Numbered from the stretch's first letter, positions 38,558 to 55,231 are shown. The stretch is 64,000 nt of DNA from Primulina eburnea (GCF_022965805.1 NC_133105.1:2108001-2172000); one strand, 5' to 3'. Numbers and translations are program-made. The notes: generated by a model from the letters alone, not told the origin.

Positions 38558-39583
38558 TTATATTTCAACGGCGCATCCAGATTGCACAAATCCACAAAAT
38601 TTCTCATCGGATATGATATTATTGTTTTTGTTATTATTATAATCCAATAGATAGAAGTTATGTGGGGCACCCTGATAAGCTGAGCCGGTGAGTAGGCTAC
38701 AATTCCCGAGGTCCACTCCACAAGAACCCACGCGCACAGTCGGCTGAGTCGCCCCCCAACGTAACAATTCCTTCTTGTTCTCGCCGACACACGACCTGGG
38801 GCACTCGCGCACACGCCACGCATCCTCCACTACCACCCAATCGCCGCCGCTTCTCACATCGTAAATCTCAGCGCTACTCTTGAAATTCCCTTGCGACTCG
38901 GTGTCGTAGCCGCTAACGACCCAGAACTCCGACCCGATCACGATCCCTTCGCACTCGTCCCGCCTTTGGTTCATCCCCGGCAACTCGCTCCACTCGTTCT
39001 GCTTTATATCGAAAACCCACGCTGAATTCGACGCGTTTTTGCTCGCGTCGTGCCCTCCCGCAACTATCACCTTACCCTCCAAGCCGGCCGCGGCGAAAAA
39101 AGACCGAACCGACGGCATGTCCGCACACTTACTCCACTCCCGGGTCGTGAAATCGTAGATAAACACGTCCTTCACGGGCTCCCAACTCGATGGGTCCAGT
39201 CCACCCATCACAACAACCTTACCCTCGGTGCTGGTTATTTGACAGAACATCGGCAGCCCATCTGGGTACTTGGGGACCTGCTCGAGTCTGTCCCAGCTCC
39301 GACTAAACGAGTCGAACAGGGAAATAGCGTACCTGGGTTGATTAGCCGGTTTTGACCCGGATTCAGCGGGAAGCGCTTGAACCAAACACGCCACCTTGTG
39401 CGTAAACCCATATTTCTTCCTGTGGTAATAGAAATCCTTGCTCTGAATGAGCTCACGCCAGAGCTTGCAAACTTGGGAGGAGACTCGGTGAACTGAGAAG
39501 TGCAACCGAGACAAACATTCGAGCGCAAGCTCTTCAGGCAAACCGGGTATCAACTCGGCGGCTTCATATTTTCCGCAGGTCAT
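38558..39583 (-). CDS. F-box/kelch-repeat protein (KFB/KMD type)
   Basis: One exon encodes 341 residues. An F-box near residues 12-55 (LIPGLPEELALECLSRLHFSVHR...VCKLWRELIQS) should bind SKP1 in an SCF ubiquitin ligase. After it, kelch-type blades with GG and W residues (VVVMGGLDPSSW, KVIVAGGHDASKN, FWVVSGYDTES) form the substrate-binding propeller. The layout and motifs are those of the small KFB1/20/39/50 (KISS ME DEADLY) group, which target phenylalanine ammonia-lyase or type-B response regulators; which substrate applies here cannot be told. The gene lacks introns, which is usual for the group. The upstream region has a TATA box and a recent tandem duplication. Confidence 0.92.
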   Translation of the reverse strand: MTCGKYEAAELIPGLPEELALECLSRLHFSVHRVSSQVCKLWRELIQSKDFYYHRKKYGFTHKVACLVQALPAESGSKPANQPRYAISLFDSFSRSWDRLEQVPKYPDGLPMFCQITSTEGKVVVMGGLDPSSWEPVKDVFIYDFTTREWSKCADMPSVRSFFAAAGLEGKVIVAGGHDASKNASNSAWVFDIKQNEWSELPGMNQRRDECEGIVIGSEFWVVSGYDTESQGNFKSSAEIYDVRSGGDWVVVEDAWRVRECPRSCVGENKKELLRWGATQPTVRVGSCGVDLGNCSLLTGSAYQGAPHNFYLLDYNNNKNNNIISDEKFCGFVQSGCAVEI

Positions 39584-39666
39584 GGTGAAATTGAATTAAA
39601 TTTGGTTGATAATCAAGTGATGATCACTTGGGTAACAGATTGAAGCGGATGAAAGCAAATGGTGGG

Positions 39667-39673
39667 ATTTATA
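39667..39673 (-). promoter_or_regulatory. TATA box of the F-box/kelch gene
   Basis: TATAAAT on the minus strand, 84 bases before the ATG at 39583. It lies at the edge of the duplicated upstream block. Confidence 0.6.
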
Positions 39674-39945
39674 GTACATGGGATGGAGATAAGGCATTCA
39701 ACTTGCCCTGACCTCCGTAAACGTGGCACTCATTCATTAGTCCAAAGCTCCACATAATTATTTTATTTACATATATGATATGTCTAATATTATTGTTTAT
39801 ATTTTATTTAGTACATGGGATGGAGATAAGGCATTCAACTTGCCCTGACCTCCGTAAACGTGGCACTCATTCATTAGTCCAAAGCTCCACATAATTATTT
39901 TATTTACATATATGATATGTCTAATATTATTGTTTATATTTTATT
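39674..39945. repeat. Tandem duplication (137 bp unit) upstream of the F-box/kelch gene
   Basis: GTACATGGGATGGAGATAAG begins at 39674 and again at 39811, and the two copies look identical over nearly the full unit, through CGTAAACGTGGCACTCATTC and the AT-rich tail. The near identity points to a recent event. Each copy holds one ACGTGGC motif, a G-box/ABRE-like core, so that motif has been doubled in the promoter. Confidence 0.95.
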
Positions 39946-40590
39946 AACACTTCCATTTTCCTTTCTTCGTTCTTTTCTTATGACTTTTACATTCATTTTT
40001 CTAATATTTATTAAATTTAACTTTACTTCTCTAAAAAATATAAAAAGACAAATTATCCAATAAACGAGATATTTTCGTATAGATCAGCATCTATCTCATC
40101 ATATACCAAATACCAGACATTAGGCAATATTTAATTAAAACTCATTTTAAAATCATTAAGAAAGAGAATTGACTTTCGAAATATATAGTTCCAATTGCTT
40201 AGGGATATTTTATTTCATTGACTAATTTTTTTAAAAAAATTAGTCAATGTTTTTAACTATTTTTAATGTCTTTTAAACGATATAATTCTGTACATTTCTT
40301 GAACTTACAAAACTAAATTTCACATTCTGTTAATATTGGATTTTTCACATTTTTAAAGTTCAAACTAATTGACCACTGTCAAAAATTTTGAACAAATAAA
40401 TTCTTCTACTACATATATAATATAGATATATATATCGTGTTATTATATAAAAAGATTCTATGACACCTCGTTACTACTTATATAATTTTATTGTGTTACA
40501 CTACAAATAAATTCTTCTACTACATATAATTTTATTGTGTTACACTTTATTGTCTTACCCAATCCGAAAGAGATGTGCTGAAAACTCTAA

Positions 40591-41245
40591 GGTTACGTTT
40601 GGTTGGAAGGATATGATAAACTAATGATTAGTATGTAAATGATAAAAAAATGATTGTGATAGAAATATAATATATGACGTAAAATAGTATTATGTTTTAT
40701 ATGATTTTTAAGTGTGGGATAATTTTGAATTTTTTGATGAAATGACGAAATTGTTCATTTCTTTAAATTTTTTTTCTTTACTCCGACAACAGAGGTGCTC
40801 CGACGGCCGGCGGTGTTCCGGCGGCATCCGCCGTTGGCCGGAAGCGGCAGCCGGAGGTGACCGGCCGGAATCGGCGTTAGCGGCGACGGTCGGCGGCAGC
40901 GGCGGGGGTCGGCGTTAGCGGCGACGGTCGGCGGCGGGTGTCGGCGTGAGCGGCGGCGGTCGGCGGTCGACGGCGGCGGCGGCGGTCGACGGTGGTCGGT
41001 GGGCGGTCGGTGGAGGGAAGTGGTGGTGAGTTTGAATTTAGGAGAAGGGTAAAATTGGAAAAATAAGATGGATTAAGAGTGAGATAAATAATCCTTAGGG
41101 GTGAGGATGTATTATTTTAACCTACCTAATATAACCTAATAATTCGTACAAGGGATTGACTTGGTTAAATAATCACGCGAACCAAACGGGTGATAGGTGG
41201 GTCAAAAAAAATAAACCCACCTAATCTTACAAACCAAACACTCCG
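40591..41245. mobile_element. Tourist-like (PIF/Harbinger-type) MITE with GC-rich interior, 655 bp
   Basis: The ends are GGTTACGTTTGGTT on the left and, read inward from the right, CGGAGTGTTTGGTT. TAA flanks both ends (40588-40590 and 41246-41248), as expected for PIF/Harbinger. The first 190 bases recur at 60903. The middle (about 40781-41020) is a run of CGGCGG/GTCGGCGG units. No transposase frame is present. A small inverted repeat (AGGTGGGT/ACCCACCT) lies near the right end. Confidence 0.8.
40781..41020. repeat. GC-rich degenerate minisatellite
   Basis: Irregular units such as GGCGACGGTCGGCGGCGG, very GC-rich, stand out sharply in a region of about 30% GC. It lies wholly inside the Tourist-like element. 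A shorter version of the same motif lies in the second copy near 61076-61150. Confidence 0.85.
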
Positions 41246-41248
41246 TAA

Positions 41249-43541
41249 GTGTTTGGAGTAACTTATTTTAACTGTTTCTCAGCTTCTACACGGAATTTAC
41301 TGAAAATATCTCTTCTATTAGGTGTGATATTTTTTATTTAAGGATAAAATACACTACAAATGATTTAATTACCCTCAATTTATAATTGATATTTATAAAT
41401 ATATGCTAGTAGGTAGAAATTAAAATCAAATAAATATTTTTATATATTATATAATATGATAATTATATAAATGAATTCAAGATAATTATATAAATAATTT
41501 TTATAAATCTTAATAAAATTATTAATATCACCCGATTAACATTAAAAATTGATATTTGACTTGACTCACAAAATCAAGGGATCAATTATCATATTATATA
41601 ATATATAAAATTAGGTAAAAATAAATAAATCATGCAAGCACTATCGGCGTATAGACAAATAAAAAATATGAACTCAAGCAACAACGTTGAAATTATAAAA
41701 TTTATTATGATAAGGTTAATTTTGTTATTATAAACTAATATATAAATTTAATCACTCTTATTAAAATCATACAAAACATTAAATATAATATCCTACATCT
41801 TATTTATCTTTAACTTATCCTTATATTATATATCATATATTTATCCTATCATGTGTACCAAACTATGTCTTACAGTAACTTATTTTAACTGTTTCTCAGC
41901 TTCTACACGGAATTTACTAAAATAAAGTCCAGTCATTTGAATCGCAACTAGCTATTCATAACAATTTAAATATTTTATTTTATTTATCGAAACAAAGAAA
42001 TACATCAAACCCGATAAAATAAAATTAAATTGGTTTGTCAAATTGATTCGTATGTGTTATAAAAATGAAGCAGAACCTTATTTCTGATAGTGATGATGTA
42101 AGTACATCAATTTTCACCCTATCACTAACGTGATCAAAATATTTTATTCAATTTGAACAAAAAATAGAATATTCTTATACTCAAGCAATATGTTGAATAA
42201 AATACATTATTCTATTTTTAATACGTTTAAAAATATTTGGAATAATTTGTAAAGTGAATGGAAACAGTATTTTAATTTAGATTTTATTTAATTCTTGAAA
42301 GTATTTGGATTTCAAGTTAATTCTTTCACAAATTAGAAAATTAATTTATTGATGACGATGTGTCAAGTTCATCTTTTTGTAATTTTTTTTAAAATTAAAA
42401 AAAATTATAAATCACAGGTGGGGTGACGATGAAGATAAATATAGTTGTAAACGAGACGACTTTGTCAAATTTTTACACTGTGATGTGACATGGTTTCCAT
42501 AAAAGTGAAACAATCAAATTATTGATTCAACATGCTACAACTCTCGACACTCGATAATTTAAATTCAACATTCAATAAAAGTTCCCGCTTTGTAACTACA
42601 CAAAAACTCGATCAATTTTGTGATATTCATATTTTATTTACGTTATCAAAAAAAATTATTTTTTATGATGAAAATATAATTTTTTTATTGTAAATATAAT
42701 TAGAGTTAAAATATTCACAAAAAAATCAGTAAGATCAATTTAAACCAATATATCCCAGCACACATTACATGCTTTTAGAATTTTTTAAATTAATTAATTT
42801 ATATTCAAACAATGATAAGATTATAGTTTTAAAAATTAATAAAGAGTCATATTGTAATTGAGAATTTAACAAAATAATATATAAAAAGGAAAAAACCAAA
42901 TCTATATATTATCCACAATCATAATACGAGTAATAAATACTAATAATTATACAATTTCTAAAATTGGGATTAGGATAATGAAAATTATTGTTATTATTTA
43001 AAATTTTAAGATATGTCACACAATATTTTTAAAAATTAAAAAGCCAGAGAAAAAAACCGAGATATAATGGAATACGTGTACATGCATGTATGGACCTTTT
43101 TTTTTAAAGTTAATTAAATTGACAATCAAAGGCTGAGAAATTGATAAAATGAATAATCAAGAAATGGACAGAAATATGATTTTAAAAAATGGACAGAAAT
43201 GACTAGAAGAAGCATCTTCTGGGGAGACGGAGAAGGTAATGCTAATGCATGTGGCGGGGCCAATATTTTGGATAAGAGGTAATTCGTGATAATAATATAG
43301 TGAATATTTATTACAATATTGCTAGTCTAACTCGATCTATTCTCCGTTAAAAAAATAATATTATTGACTTAAAAACTATATATTTTTATGAATTGGAATG
43401 AAAATTTATCTCATAATTATTCTGTGAAACAATCTTATACGAGTTTTGCGATTTATTATATAGCAGGAGCTATCCAACAAGTCAATGTCTTGGATCTATG
43501 CTTTCGAAAGAGAAATACGGAATTCGACGTAAAAAAATATA
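41249..43541. other. AT-rich intergenic stretch with no gene seen
   Basis: No open frame of substance. A 56-base or so stretch near 41266-41320 (TAACTTATTTTAACTGTTTC) recurs at 41876-41920, a short dispersed direct repeat. Confidence 0.6.
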
Positions 43542-43544
43542 CTA

Positions 43545-43789
43545 GGGGTGTGTTTGGTTGAGTGGATTAAATAAGGATAGATTAATAGTCAAATATTTAT
43601 CGTTAAAATTTTAAGATGTTTTAATAATCATTTTGACACGGTTTAAGATCTAATTTTATTAATCAAATAGTTATCCATAAAATTGGATCTTAAACCGGGT
43701 CAAAATGATTATTAAAACAACTTAAAATTTTAACGATAAATATTTGACTATTAATCTATACTTATTTAATCAACTCAACCAAACACATC
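43545..43789. mobile_element. Foldback Tourist-like MITE, 245 bp
   Basis: Nearly the whole element is one inverted repeat. GGTGTGTTTGGTTGAG at the left pairs with CTCAACCAAACACATCC at the right, and the arms continue inward through TTAATAGTCAAATATTTATC and its inverted copy to a short centre near 43665. A 3-base CTA lies on both sides (43542-43544 and 43790-43792). Its transcript would fold into a long hairpin. Confidence 0.88.
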
Positions 43790-43792
43790 CTA

Positions 43793-44216
43793 GGAGTTAT
43801 TCCCCCGATCATCCTTCATCCAAAGGTGATAAACTCTCTGCATGTTCAAGAGATATTAATATCGGATGGGCCCGCATTGGATGAGAAACGATTGAAGGAG
43901 GAAGGGGGCTTAGAGAGCCTTAGGCTGTATAAATATAATATTACAATAAATATCAATTGAAAATAAAACAATAAAGTTGAAATAAATGTTATGATCTTAA
44001 CCTTGTTTGTCATCGTTGCCGGGAGTTACTGGCAAAATAATGAATTACTGATGTATATATTACATAAAATAAACTCTATCGACGAATCCTCGAGTTTTAT
44101 AATGACAAAAATTATGAATAAATATGTTATCATTATTTTTCAATTTTTTTTCGTTATATTATTCATGATCTCGTAAAACCTATTATGAACAATGTTCCAT
44201 GTTTGATCAGTAGAGT
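43793..44216. other. Short intergenic piece
   Basis: No gene seen; AT-rich. Confidence 0.5.
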
Positions 44217-44363
44217 AGGTCTCTTATGAGACATGTCAAACCTATCGATATTCACAATAAAACAATACTCTTAGCATAAAAAATAATATTTTTTCATAGA
44301 TAACCCAAATAAAAGACATGTCTCACAAAATACGACTCGTAAGATCGTCTCATACAAGTTTTT
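44217..44363 (-). mobile_element. GAGACGG-family short repeat, copy 1 (inverted orientation)
   Basis: Read on the minus strand it follows the same order as the copies at 45202 and 46360: ACTTGT, GAGACG, TTTGGGTTATC, TTTTTTATGCTAAGAGTA, then TGACATGTCTC. It is the most diverged of the three full copies. Confidence 0.75.
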
Positions 44364-45201
44364 ACATGGTCAGAAAATTTATTGTTTTCATTCATGGTTT
44401 TATTTGGTGAGTTGGAGCAATATCAAAAGAATAAAATTTAGACTAAAGATGGACAGCTCGATACATGGACCATTGATTGGGTTGATATAATAATATTATT
44501 GTTGTTGTCTGTTTTATGAAAGAGGATAACGGCCGGGGGGAGGGGGATAGGGACCTATTTTTGAATTTCCGTTTGGACAAATTTTTTGAGGCCACGTAGG
44601 ATAAATAGATAAGTTCGACGAGACATTTTCTAATCGGGGTGCTCTGATTTCTCCTCCTCCTTATCCATACTTAATTATCACTGTTCATGCCATTGGTTAT
44701 TATTGGATCTATTTGAAAACAATAATTCTTTTTAAGTAATTTTATTTCTTTACTCTATTTATTTATTCTAATGATTTGTCGCCATGCCTGGTTATTAATT
44801 TAAGTGTTAATTTCAGAATGTTGATGCTATATCTTGAATCTGTCTAGTGAGCTAAATGATTTTTCGGTGTTTGGGTCAGCGATGACGAGTATGAGTGGGT
44901 CGACAGAGATTAACAAAAGTTAAAAGCAAGAGTCGATGAAGATAACAAAAATAAATAGTACAAGATGTAGTTGTGCTGGATATAAACGATAAATGCAACC
45001 TCAGTTTTTTTTTTCCCCAAGCTTTCACTTGTTTGGCAAGTATCACACGTTAATTGATTAATGTTTATGATTTTATACGCTATGCTAGTTGATTGGGTAC
45101 AATTTGGTATATAGGATATGATAAGTAAGAGATATATATAATGATAAGATAATATGTTGAATGTTTGGTATGATTTTAACAAGAGTGATTAAATTTATGG
45201 C
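44364..45201. other. Intergenic stretch between MITE copies
   Basis: No gene recognised. The short GC patch near 44530-44560 is a G-run and not coding. Confidence 0.5.
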
Positions 45202-45380
45202 AAAAACTTGTGTGAGACGGTCTCACGGATAATATTTGTGAGACGGATCTCTTATCTGGGTCATCCATGAAAAATTATTACTTTTTATGCTAAGAGTATT
45301 ATTTTTTATTGTGAATATGAGTAGGGTTGACCCGTCTCACAAATTAAGATCTGTGAGACTGTCTCACATGAGACCCACTC
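45202..45380 (+). mobile_element. GAGACGG-family short repeat, copy 2
   Basis: About 179 bases, starting ACTTGTGTGAGACGGTCTCAC and ending GAGACTGTCTCACATGAGAC. Both ends carry the palindrome-like GAGACNGTCTC. The middle has ATCTCTTATCTGGGTCATC and TTTTTATGCTAAGAGTATTA. It codes for nothing. It may be a MITE or a SINE-like repeat; I see no clear target duplication. Confidence 0.85.
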
Positions 45381-45464
45381 TAAATTTATATATTGAATTA
45401 TAATGACAAAATTAACCCTATTACAAAAAACTTATATTTCATTGTTATTAAGATCTTGTAATTG

Positions 45465-45548
45465 CATATACACACACATATACATGTGTGTATATATATA
45501 TTTGTGTGTGTATATATATGTATCTATAGATTTGTATATATGTATGTA
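45465..45548. repeat. Mixed TA/TG microsatellite
   Basis: Alternating ACACAC, TATATA and TGTGTG tracts. Confidence 0.85.
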
Positions 45549-46359
45549 TTTAATAAAAATTTAACATTAACTTAAATGCATTTAAATTGAGAATAATTAA
45601 GTTATTTGTAATATATTTTATCATTACATTAAAATTATCACATATCTTACAAAGGATGTTTAATCCTTTTCAAAATTTATTTATCAAGGGCACAAGATAT
45701 TATCATGAGTCTTTTTAAAAAGATATCAAAAGTGAGATAAGTGATATTATTTATCAATCTCACTCTTATCTCATGTAACAAACAATGCCTAAAAAGAATA
45801 GTAACAGTATATATGGGCTGGGTCGGGATTTGGAGTTTGTTTGGGAGACTGCATTAAAATGTGGAGTGTTGATGAATCATGAAAACGGAAGCCCAAACTC
45901 TGGATATTTAATTTTTTTTTAAAAAAGCAATAAGGCCCATTTGGAGTGACACTCGGAGTCGTGTTTCCGGGATGGCTTTGAGCATTAACCCAAATATTTA
46001 ACATTATATAAAAACCATTTTAATCGGTTTAATTTACATGAATAATTGCAATATAATTTTTAAAACCTTGCTCTGTGTGTGTTTGTTTTTTATTTTAAAT
46101 TAAATGTAGCATACTCGTTTGTATTTCAATACACAGATTTAAAAAAAATACATAATGAATTCATTTATTATAATTTCCTCTATTATATTTGTATTAGGTG
46201 ACTCAGAATTTAATAATGTTTGAAAACAAAACCTAGTTATTACAACAAAAAAAAAAACTCGATTATTATTATAAAAAAAACTTCACATGTATATATATAT
46301 AAGTAAATATATATATATTTAAATCTAAATAAATAGAGAGAGTCTAAATTAATTAAGGC

Positions 46360-46538
46360 AAAAACTTGTGTGAGACGGTTTCACGAGTCATATTTGTGAG
46401 ACGGATCTCTTATTTGGGTCATCAATGAAAAAGTATTACTTTTTATGCTAAGAATACTACTTTTTGTGTGAATATGAATTGAGTTGACCCGTTTCACAGA
46501 TTAAGATCCGTGAGACGGTCTCACATGAGACTCACTCA
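46360..46538 (+). mobile_element. GAGACGG-family short repeat, copy 3
   Basis: It has the same layout and length as copy 2 (ACTTGTGTGAGACGGTTTCAC ... GTGAGACGGTCTCACATGAG) with limited differences. It lies about 1.1 kb before the helicase start codon. Confidence 0.85.
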
Positions 46539-46689
46539 TTAATTAAATAGTTTTTTTGGTTGTCGGTAAGCCTTGGTCAATTAATTTGACACGTTTTTTT
46601 TACTAATATAATATTACGATCGAATTTTAATCTAATATTTTAGTTGCTATTTTCTCTATTTCGCGACCCGAATCTCACGTCCCTATATT

Positions 46690-47428
46690 TTCTCCTTCCT
46701 TTTTTCTTTCTGCCGTAAAGCTAGGGTTTCTAAAATTTTCTCTTCACCTTCTGTCTTCCAAAATATGCTATCGCCGAAAAGCTTGTGCTGATTTCTCTCA
46801 GGTACAAGGTTTATCGGCTCGTAGATTTATACTGAAAGATGAACACGCAGTTGCACGTATTTGGACTTAATTCGCAACGTGTCTGTGTAATTTGTTTGTG
46901 TGTATCTGTATAAAATATATCGCATTGTTAAACTGTATTGAAGTTTGAGAGTTTGAGTTTTGAGACAGATCTTCCTGTTTGTACGTAATCTATTTTGTCG
47001 TTGCATTTCTGTTTCTTTTTGTGTGGAGCATCCCAGCTTGTTTTCCCAGTTTTTGCTTTTACTCTCTCACTCCCAAATTTTTCTTCCCTTTCATTTTTAG
47101 TGACGAATCAAGATTGATTTATCAGTTTGATGATGCAATTCACGTTGGTTCGTGTCAAATTTTGATGTTTTTTTCCAAGAAATGTTCTTTAATCAGGGCA
47201 CTGTTGTATTTACTTACTCCCAGATTTTTTTGTGTGACGAATCAGGATTGATTTATCAGTTTGATGATGCATTTGCTCTGGTTTGTTTCAAATTTTGATA
47301 TATATATTTCAAAACTATTCTTTAATCAGGGTATTGGGGTGTAACATAACAAGGAAACAACGAGACTAGTCAGAAATTTTTGGGATAGTTTTACTCTAAT
47401 TTATCTGTGGTCAAGAGGTTGTTGAAAA
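46690..47428 (+). promoter_or_regulatory. Leader region of the DEAD-box helicase, with probable 5' intron
   Basis: A pyrimidine-rich block (46688-46800, with CTAGGGTTT) ends TTTCTCTCAG followed by GTACAAGG, a plausible donor at 46801. The coding ATG is 630 bases further on, so a leader intron is likely. I cannot fix its acceptor. Confidence 0.5.
47065..47340 (+). repeat. Tandem duplication (134 bp period) in the helicase leader
   Basis: TGACGAATCA(A/G)GATTGATTTATC begins at 47101 and again at 47235, and both copies run through CAGTTTGATGATGCA, CAAATTTTGAT and TTCTTTAATCAGGG. The preceding ACTCCCA(A/G)ATTTTT is also doubled. The copies differ at several places, so it is an older duplication. 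Confidence 0.88.
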
Positions 47429-52258
<4,830 letters not shown>

Positions 52259-53340
52259 CCACTCGCAAACCTTCATCTTTATTATTTATGTTTGCAGAAA
52301 GAGTACAATATAGTTTTTGTTTTCATGAGAATCGGAGGATTGTGGAGCTCATCTTCTTTCTGAATGGGAAGAGACAGAAGATAAGTCGATATCCGTTTTT
52401 TGAGATGATTGCGGAGTATACTATTTTATGTTTTAAAATCATGAGACGGTTATCCTTTTGGGATTTACCAGAGATTTTCATGATAGTATTGCGGTTAAGC
52501 ACGCTTACATTGATCGACAAGTTGGCTTTTCTCATGTGAATGCGTAGTGATACTGCTGCCCATTTCAATTGTCGTGTTTTCTGAAATTGCATCCTATAAA
52601 AAGGGGTTCGTGTTTGGATGCGGAGTTGATAATGCTGATGGGTGTGAATACCATGCGAGAGCTTCTGCCGCCGCCGACCGCACTTTAGTCGATGACCAGA
52701 TGACCAACATTTGTCTATTTTCTGTTCATGCGCAAGATTTTTTCCTGAAATTTAAATTTTACGTTTTCAGTTCTCGGATAACAATCCTTAATCATCATCA
52801 AGCTTCTGTTATTTATGAAAATGGGACACTTTTTTTTATATCTAATTTATGGTGACGATAGATTTTGCGTAGCTGAAAAATTCATTTGCCTGTAAAATCT
52901 CTAAATTTCATGGTATTAGATTTTCATTCACTTGTTTAATAAGGGAAAAATTATTTTTATATTATGAAGCTATCAAATTAAGAATGGCAAAAATAATTTT
53001 TATGACAAATATCCTTCGTGTAATATATTTAGAAACACGCTTAGCATATAATTTATTATTTGTCTGCGTTAAATGTGAACCTGACATGGATGACGAACGC
53101 ATTCAGATTTTTAAAGAAATTAGAAAACAATTTCACATATTAATTAAATGATGGAAGAAATCAACTATTGAGAAGAGCTTTATCTATACAAATACCAAGA
53201 GTATGGTTAAATGGTTATTTCATAAGAAATAATATCCATTAAGGTAATAATATATATATATTTGAAAAAAACATCATCCTTCTACAAATAAGATGAGCGA
53301 TAATGAAAAAACAGAAGTCTCGTCAGTTCTACAACTCTAG
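52259..53340. other. 3' untranslated region of the helicase and spacer
   Basis: The first 300 bases or so continue the helicase transcript by position. After that the sequence is AT-rich, with no gene seen. Confidence 0.5.
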
Positions 53341-53350
53341 AAAAGCCTCA

Positions 53351-53760
53351 TCAGAACAAATCAAAGAAATCGTACAAGAAAAAACACCAAAACCGAAACT
53401 TTACCCATTTATTCCTGGTCGTCATAAGAAGCCGACAAAGCCTTTGGACAATATCATCTTCAGAATCATTACACACCCTAATTTCCCAGCCGTGCAGCCT
53501 TTGTCCCAACTGGGTGAGCTTTAAACAAGGCAGAGAGGAGTATTTTGGATGAGGGTACTCCTCGAACAGAGTGGGTACCATAGAACGAAGCGTAGAGTTG
53601 GCACGATTAGAACCAGCAGCTTTTGAGAGTCTAACAATGATTTCGAAATTAAAGAGGCCGTGGATGAACGTACTATAGCGTCTTTGATGAAAAACGCAGC
53701 CTTAACTTCGGTCTGGGTATCAACGAAGTGGTCCAACGAACCATTTTTCTCCCACTTTAA
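53351..53760 (-). pseudogene. Unrecognised coding relic with a frame change
   Basis: Two minus-strand frames overlap at 53521-53581. Frame one (from 53736) reads DHFVDTQTEVKAAFFIKDAI then VRSSTASLISKSLLDSQKLL. Frame two carries on in protein-like style with LRSMVPTLFEEYPHPKYSSL then KLTQLGQRLHGWEIRVCNDS. Composition and the change of frame in mid-sequence suggest a decayed piece of a real gene. I do not recognise the family. It could also be chance, though base composition here is clearly richer in GC than the flanks. Confidence 0.45.
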
Positions 53761-55231
53761 TCGAAATTTTACAGTTCAACGGAGCTGGTGAAGATTATGA
53801 AGTGGAGAGAAGGGGTTATTGCTGTTTTTGAAAGAATGATCGGAAGATGTTTGTTGAAATGCTTCTCATGTCATGACTGTTCTTGCAGTGAGTGGGCTTC
53901 GAAAGCAGTTTGAGTCCGAATGCTTTCGTAGAATGAATGGGATGTGACCGAATCAAAATCTTCCGCTCTATTTTTAATTTAATTTAAAATATATTTTTAA
54001 CATTAAATTTGATTTTGTTAAATTTTGCACACCTGAATTATATAAGTATTATTGGACATGATTATTTTGGGGGATGACAAGTAATTAATTAGTATATTTA
54101 TAGAAAGAATGTACTTGCTAATCTTCGTGAAATAAAAATAACAAAATTTGTGTAGGATGTTCGAGTTGATAAAATTTATGATTGTTTGATCAATTATCAC
54201 GATTTAGAATTTCTTTATCAACACTTTCTCGAACGAGTTTGTCGTACAAGATTGGTCCGTGCAATTTATGTGGCAAGTTGCACGCTATTACGTTAGCTCA
54301 ATGATTTACTTAGTACATCGAAAAACAGTAGATACGAGTTTCATAGTCATAGACAAAAAAAATAACAAAATTTGTAGATACCTAAACATTTGTCTAAGAA
54401 TCGTTTAAATCGATGAATTATTAAACGATGGTATATTTGAAAATGTGGGTTTGAGATTATTGATTTCCAAATCCACAGTCTATTTTTGTATTGTGTATTT
54501 TTGGACAAAGAAAAATAATCAGGTGTTTCGAATCTTACACTTTCTCTCCAATGCAATTTCATGTACACTTCGAAAGGATTTGAAATATATAATACCCAAA
54601 CACTAATCAAGGAAACATCTCTCAATGAATATTCACACAATATAAAAATATTATCAATCTTCACCTTAATTCAAATCCCCTAACCCACGAAACTGAAAGG
54701 CAAGTGTACCTAATCTTCAACTAACTCCATCCTCTGCTAAAATCAACGTTAGGTGAGAGAGTTGATGACCAAAAAAGAAATAATTGAACTGAACTGTCCA
54801 TCTGTGTAAAATTCAATCTTCAGTATGTTTTAAACTCTTTACATTCTAGAAAAAGTGGAACCAAGATTTCACCTGATCACTTATTTTGATTCCAAAGTAG
54901 TCTCGAAATAAATCATTTGTGTTCGTCTTAGGGTTTGTAAAGCCTGATAATTTGGTGTTGGAAACGTGATCAAAAGATATTAATTCTCTTATTGCCAAAG
55001 CTTGCACTTTTACAATAGATTGACATAAACTTTTTTCAAGAAGAGAGAAACGTGACTTCGAATCTATATTAAAACAAATGGGGTTCTTGTGATTTTATGA
55101 CATGAAACTCTCCCAATTGGAAGAGAATTGTGTTCGAATTTGCATTGGAAACAAACTCAACCCATCGTAAGTAAAAAAAAGAAAAAAACATGTAAAGAAG
55201 AGTAAAGCCAAATATTCGATTAATTAATTCA
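53761..55231. other. Intergenic stretch upstream of the first dirigent gene's 3' end
   Basis: AT-rich, no gene seen. The part next to 55231 should hold the 3' untranslated region of the dirigent gene. Confidence 0.5.
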
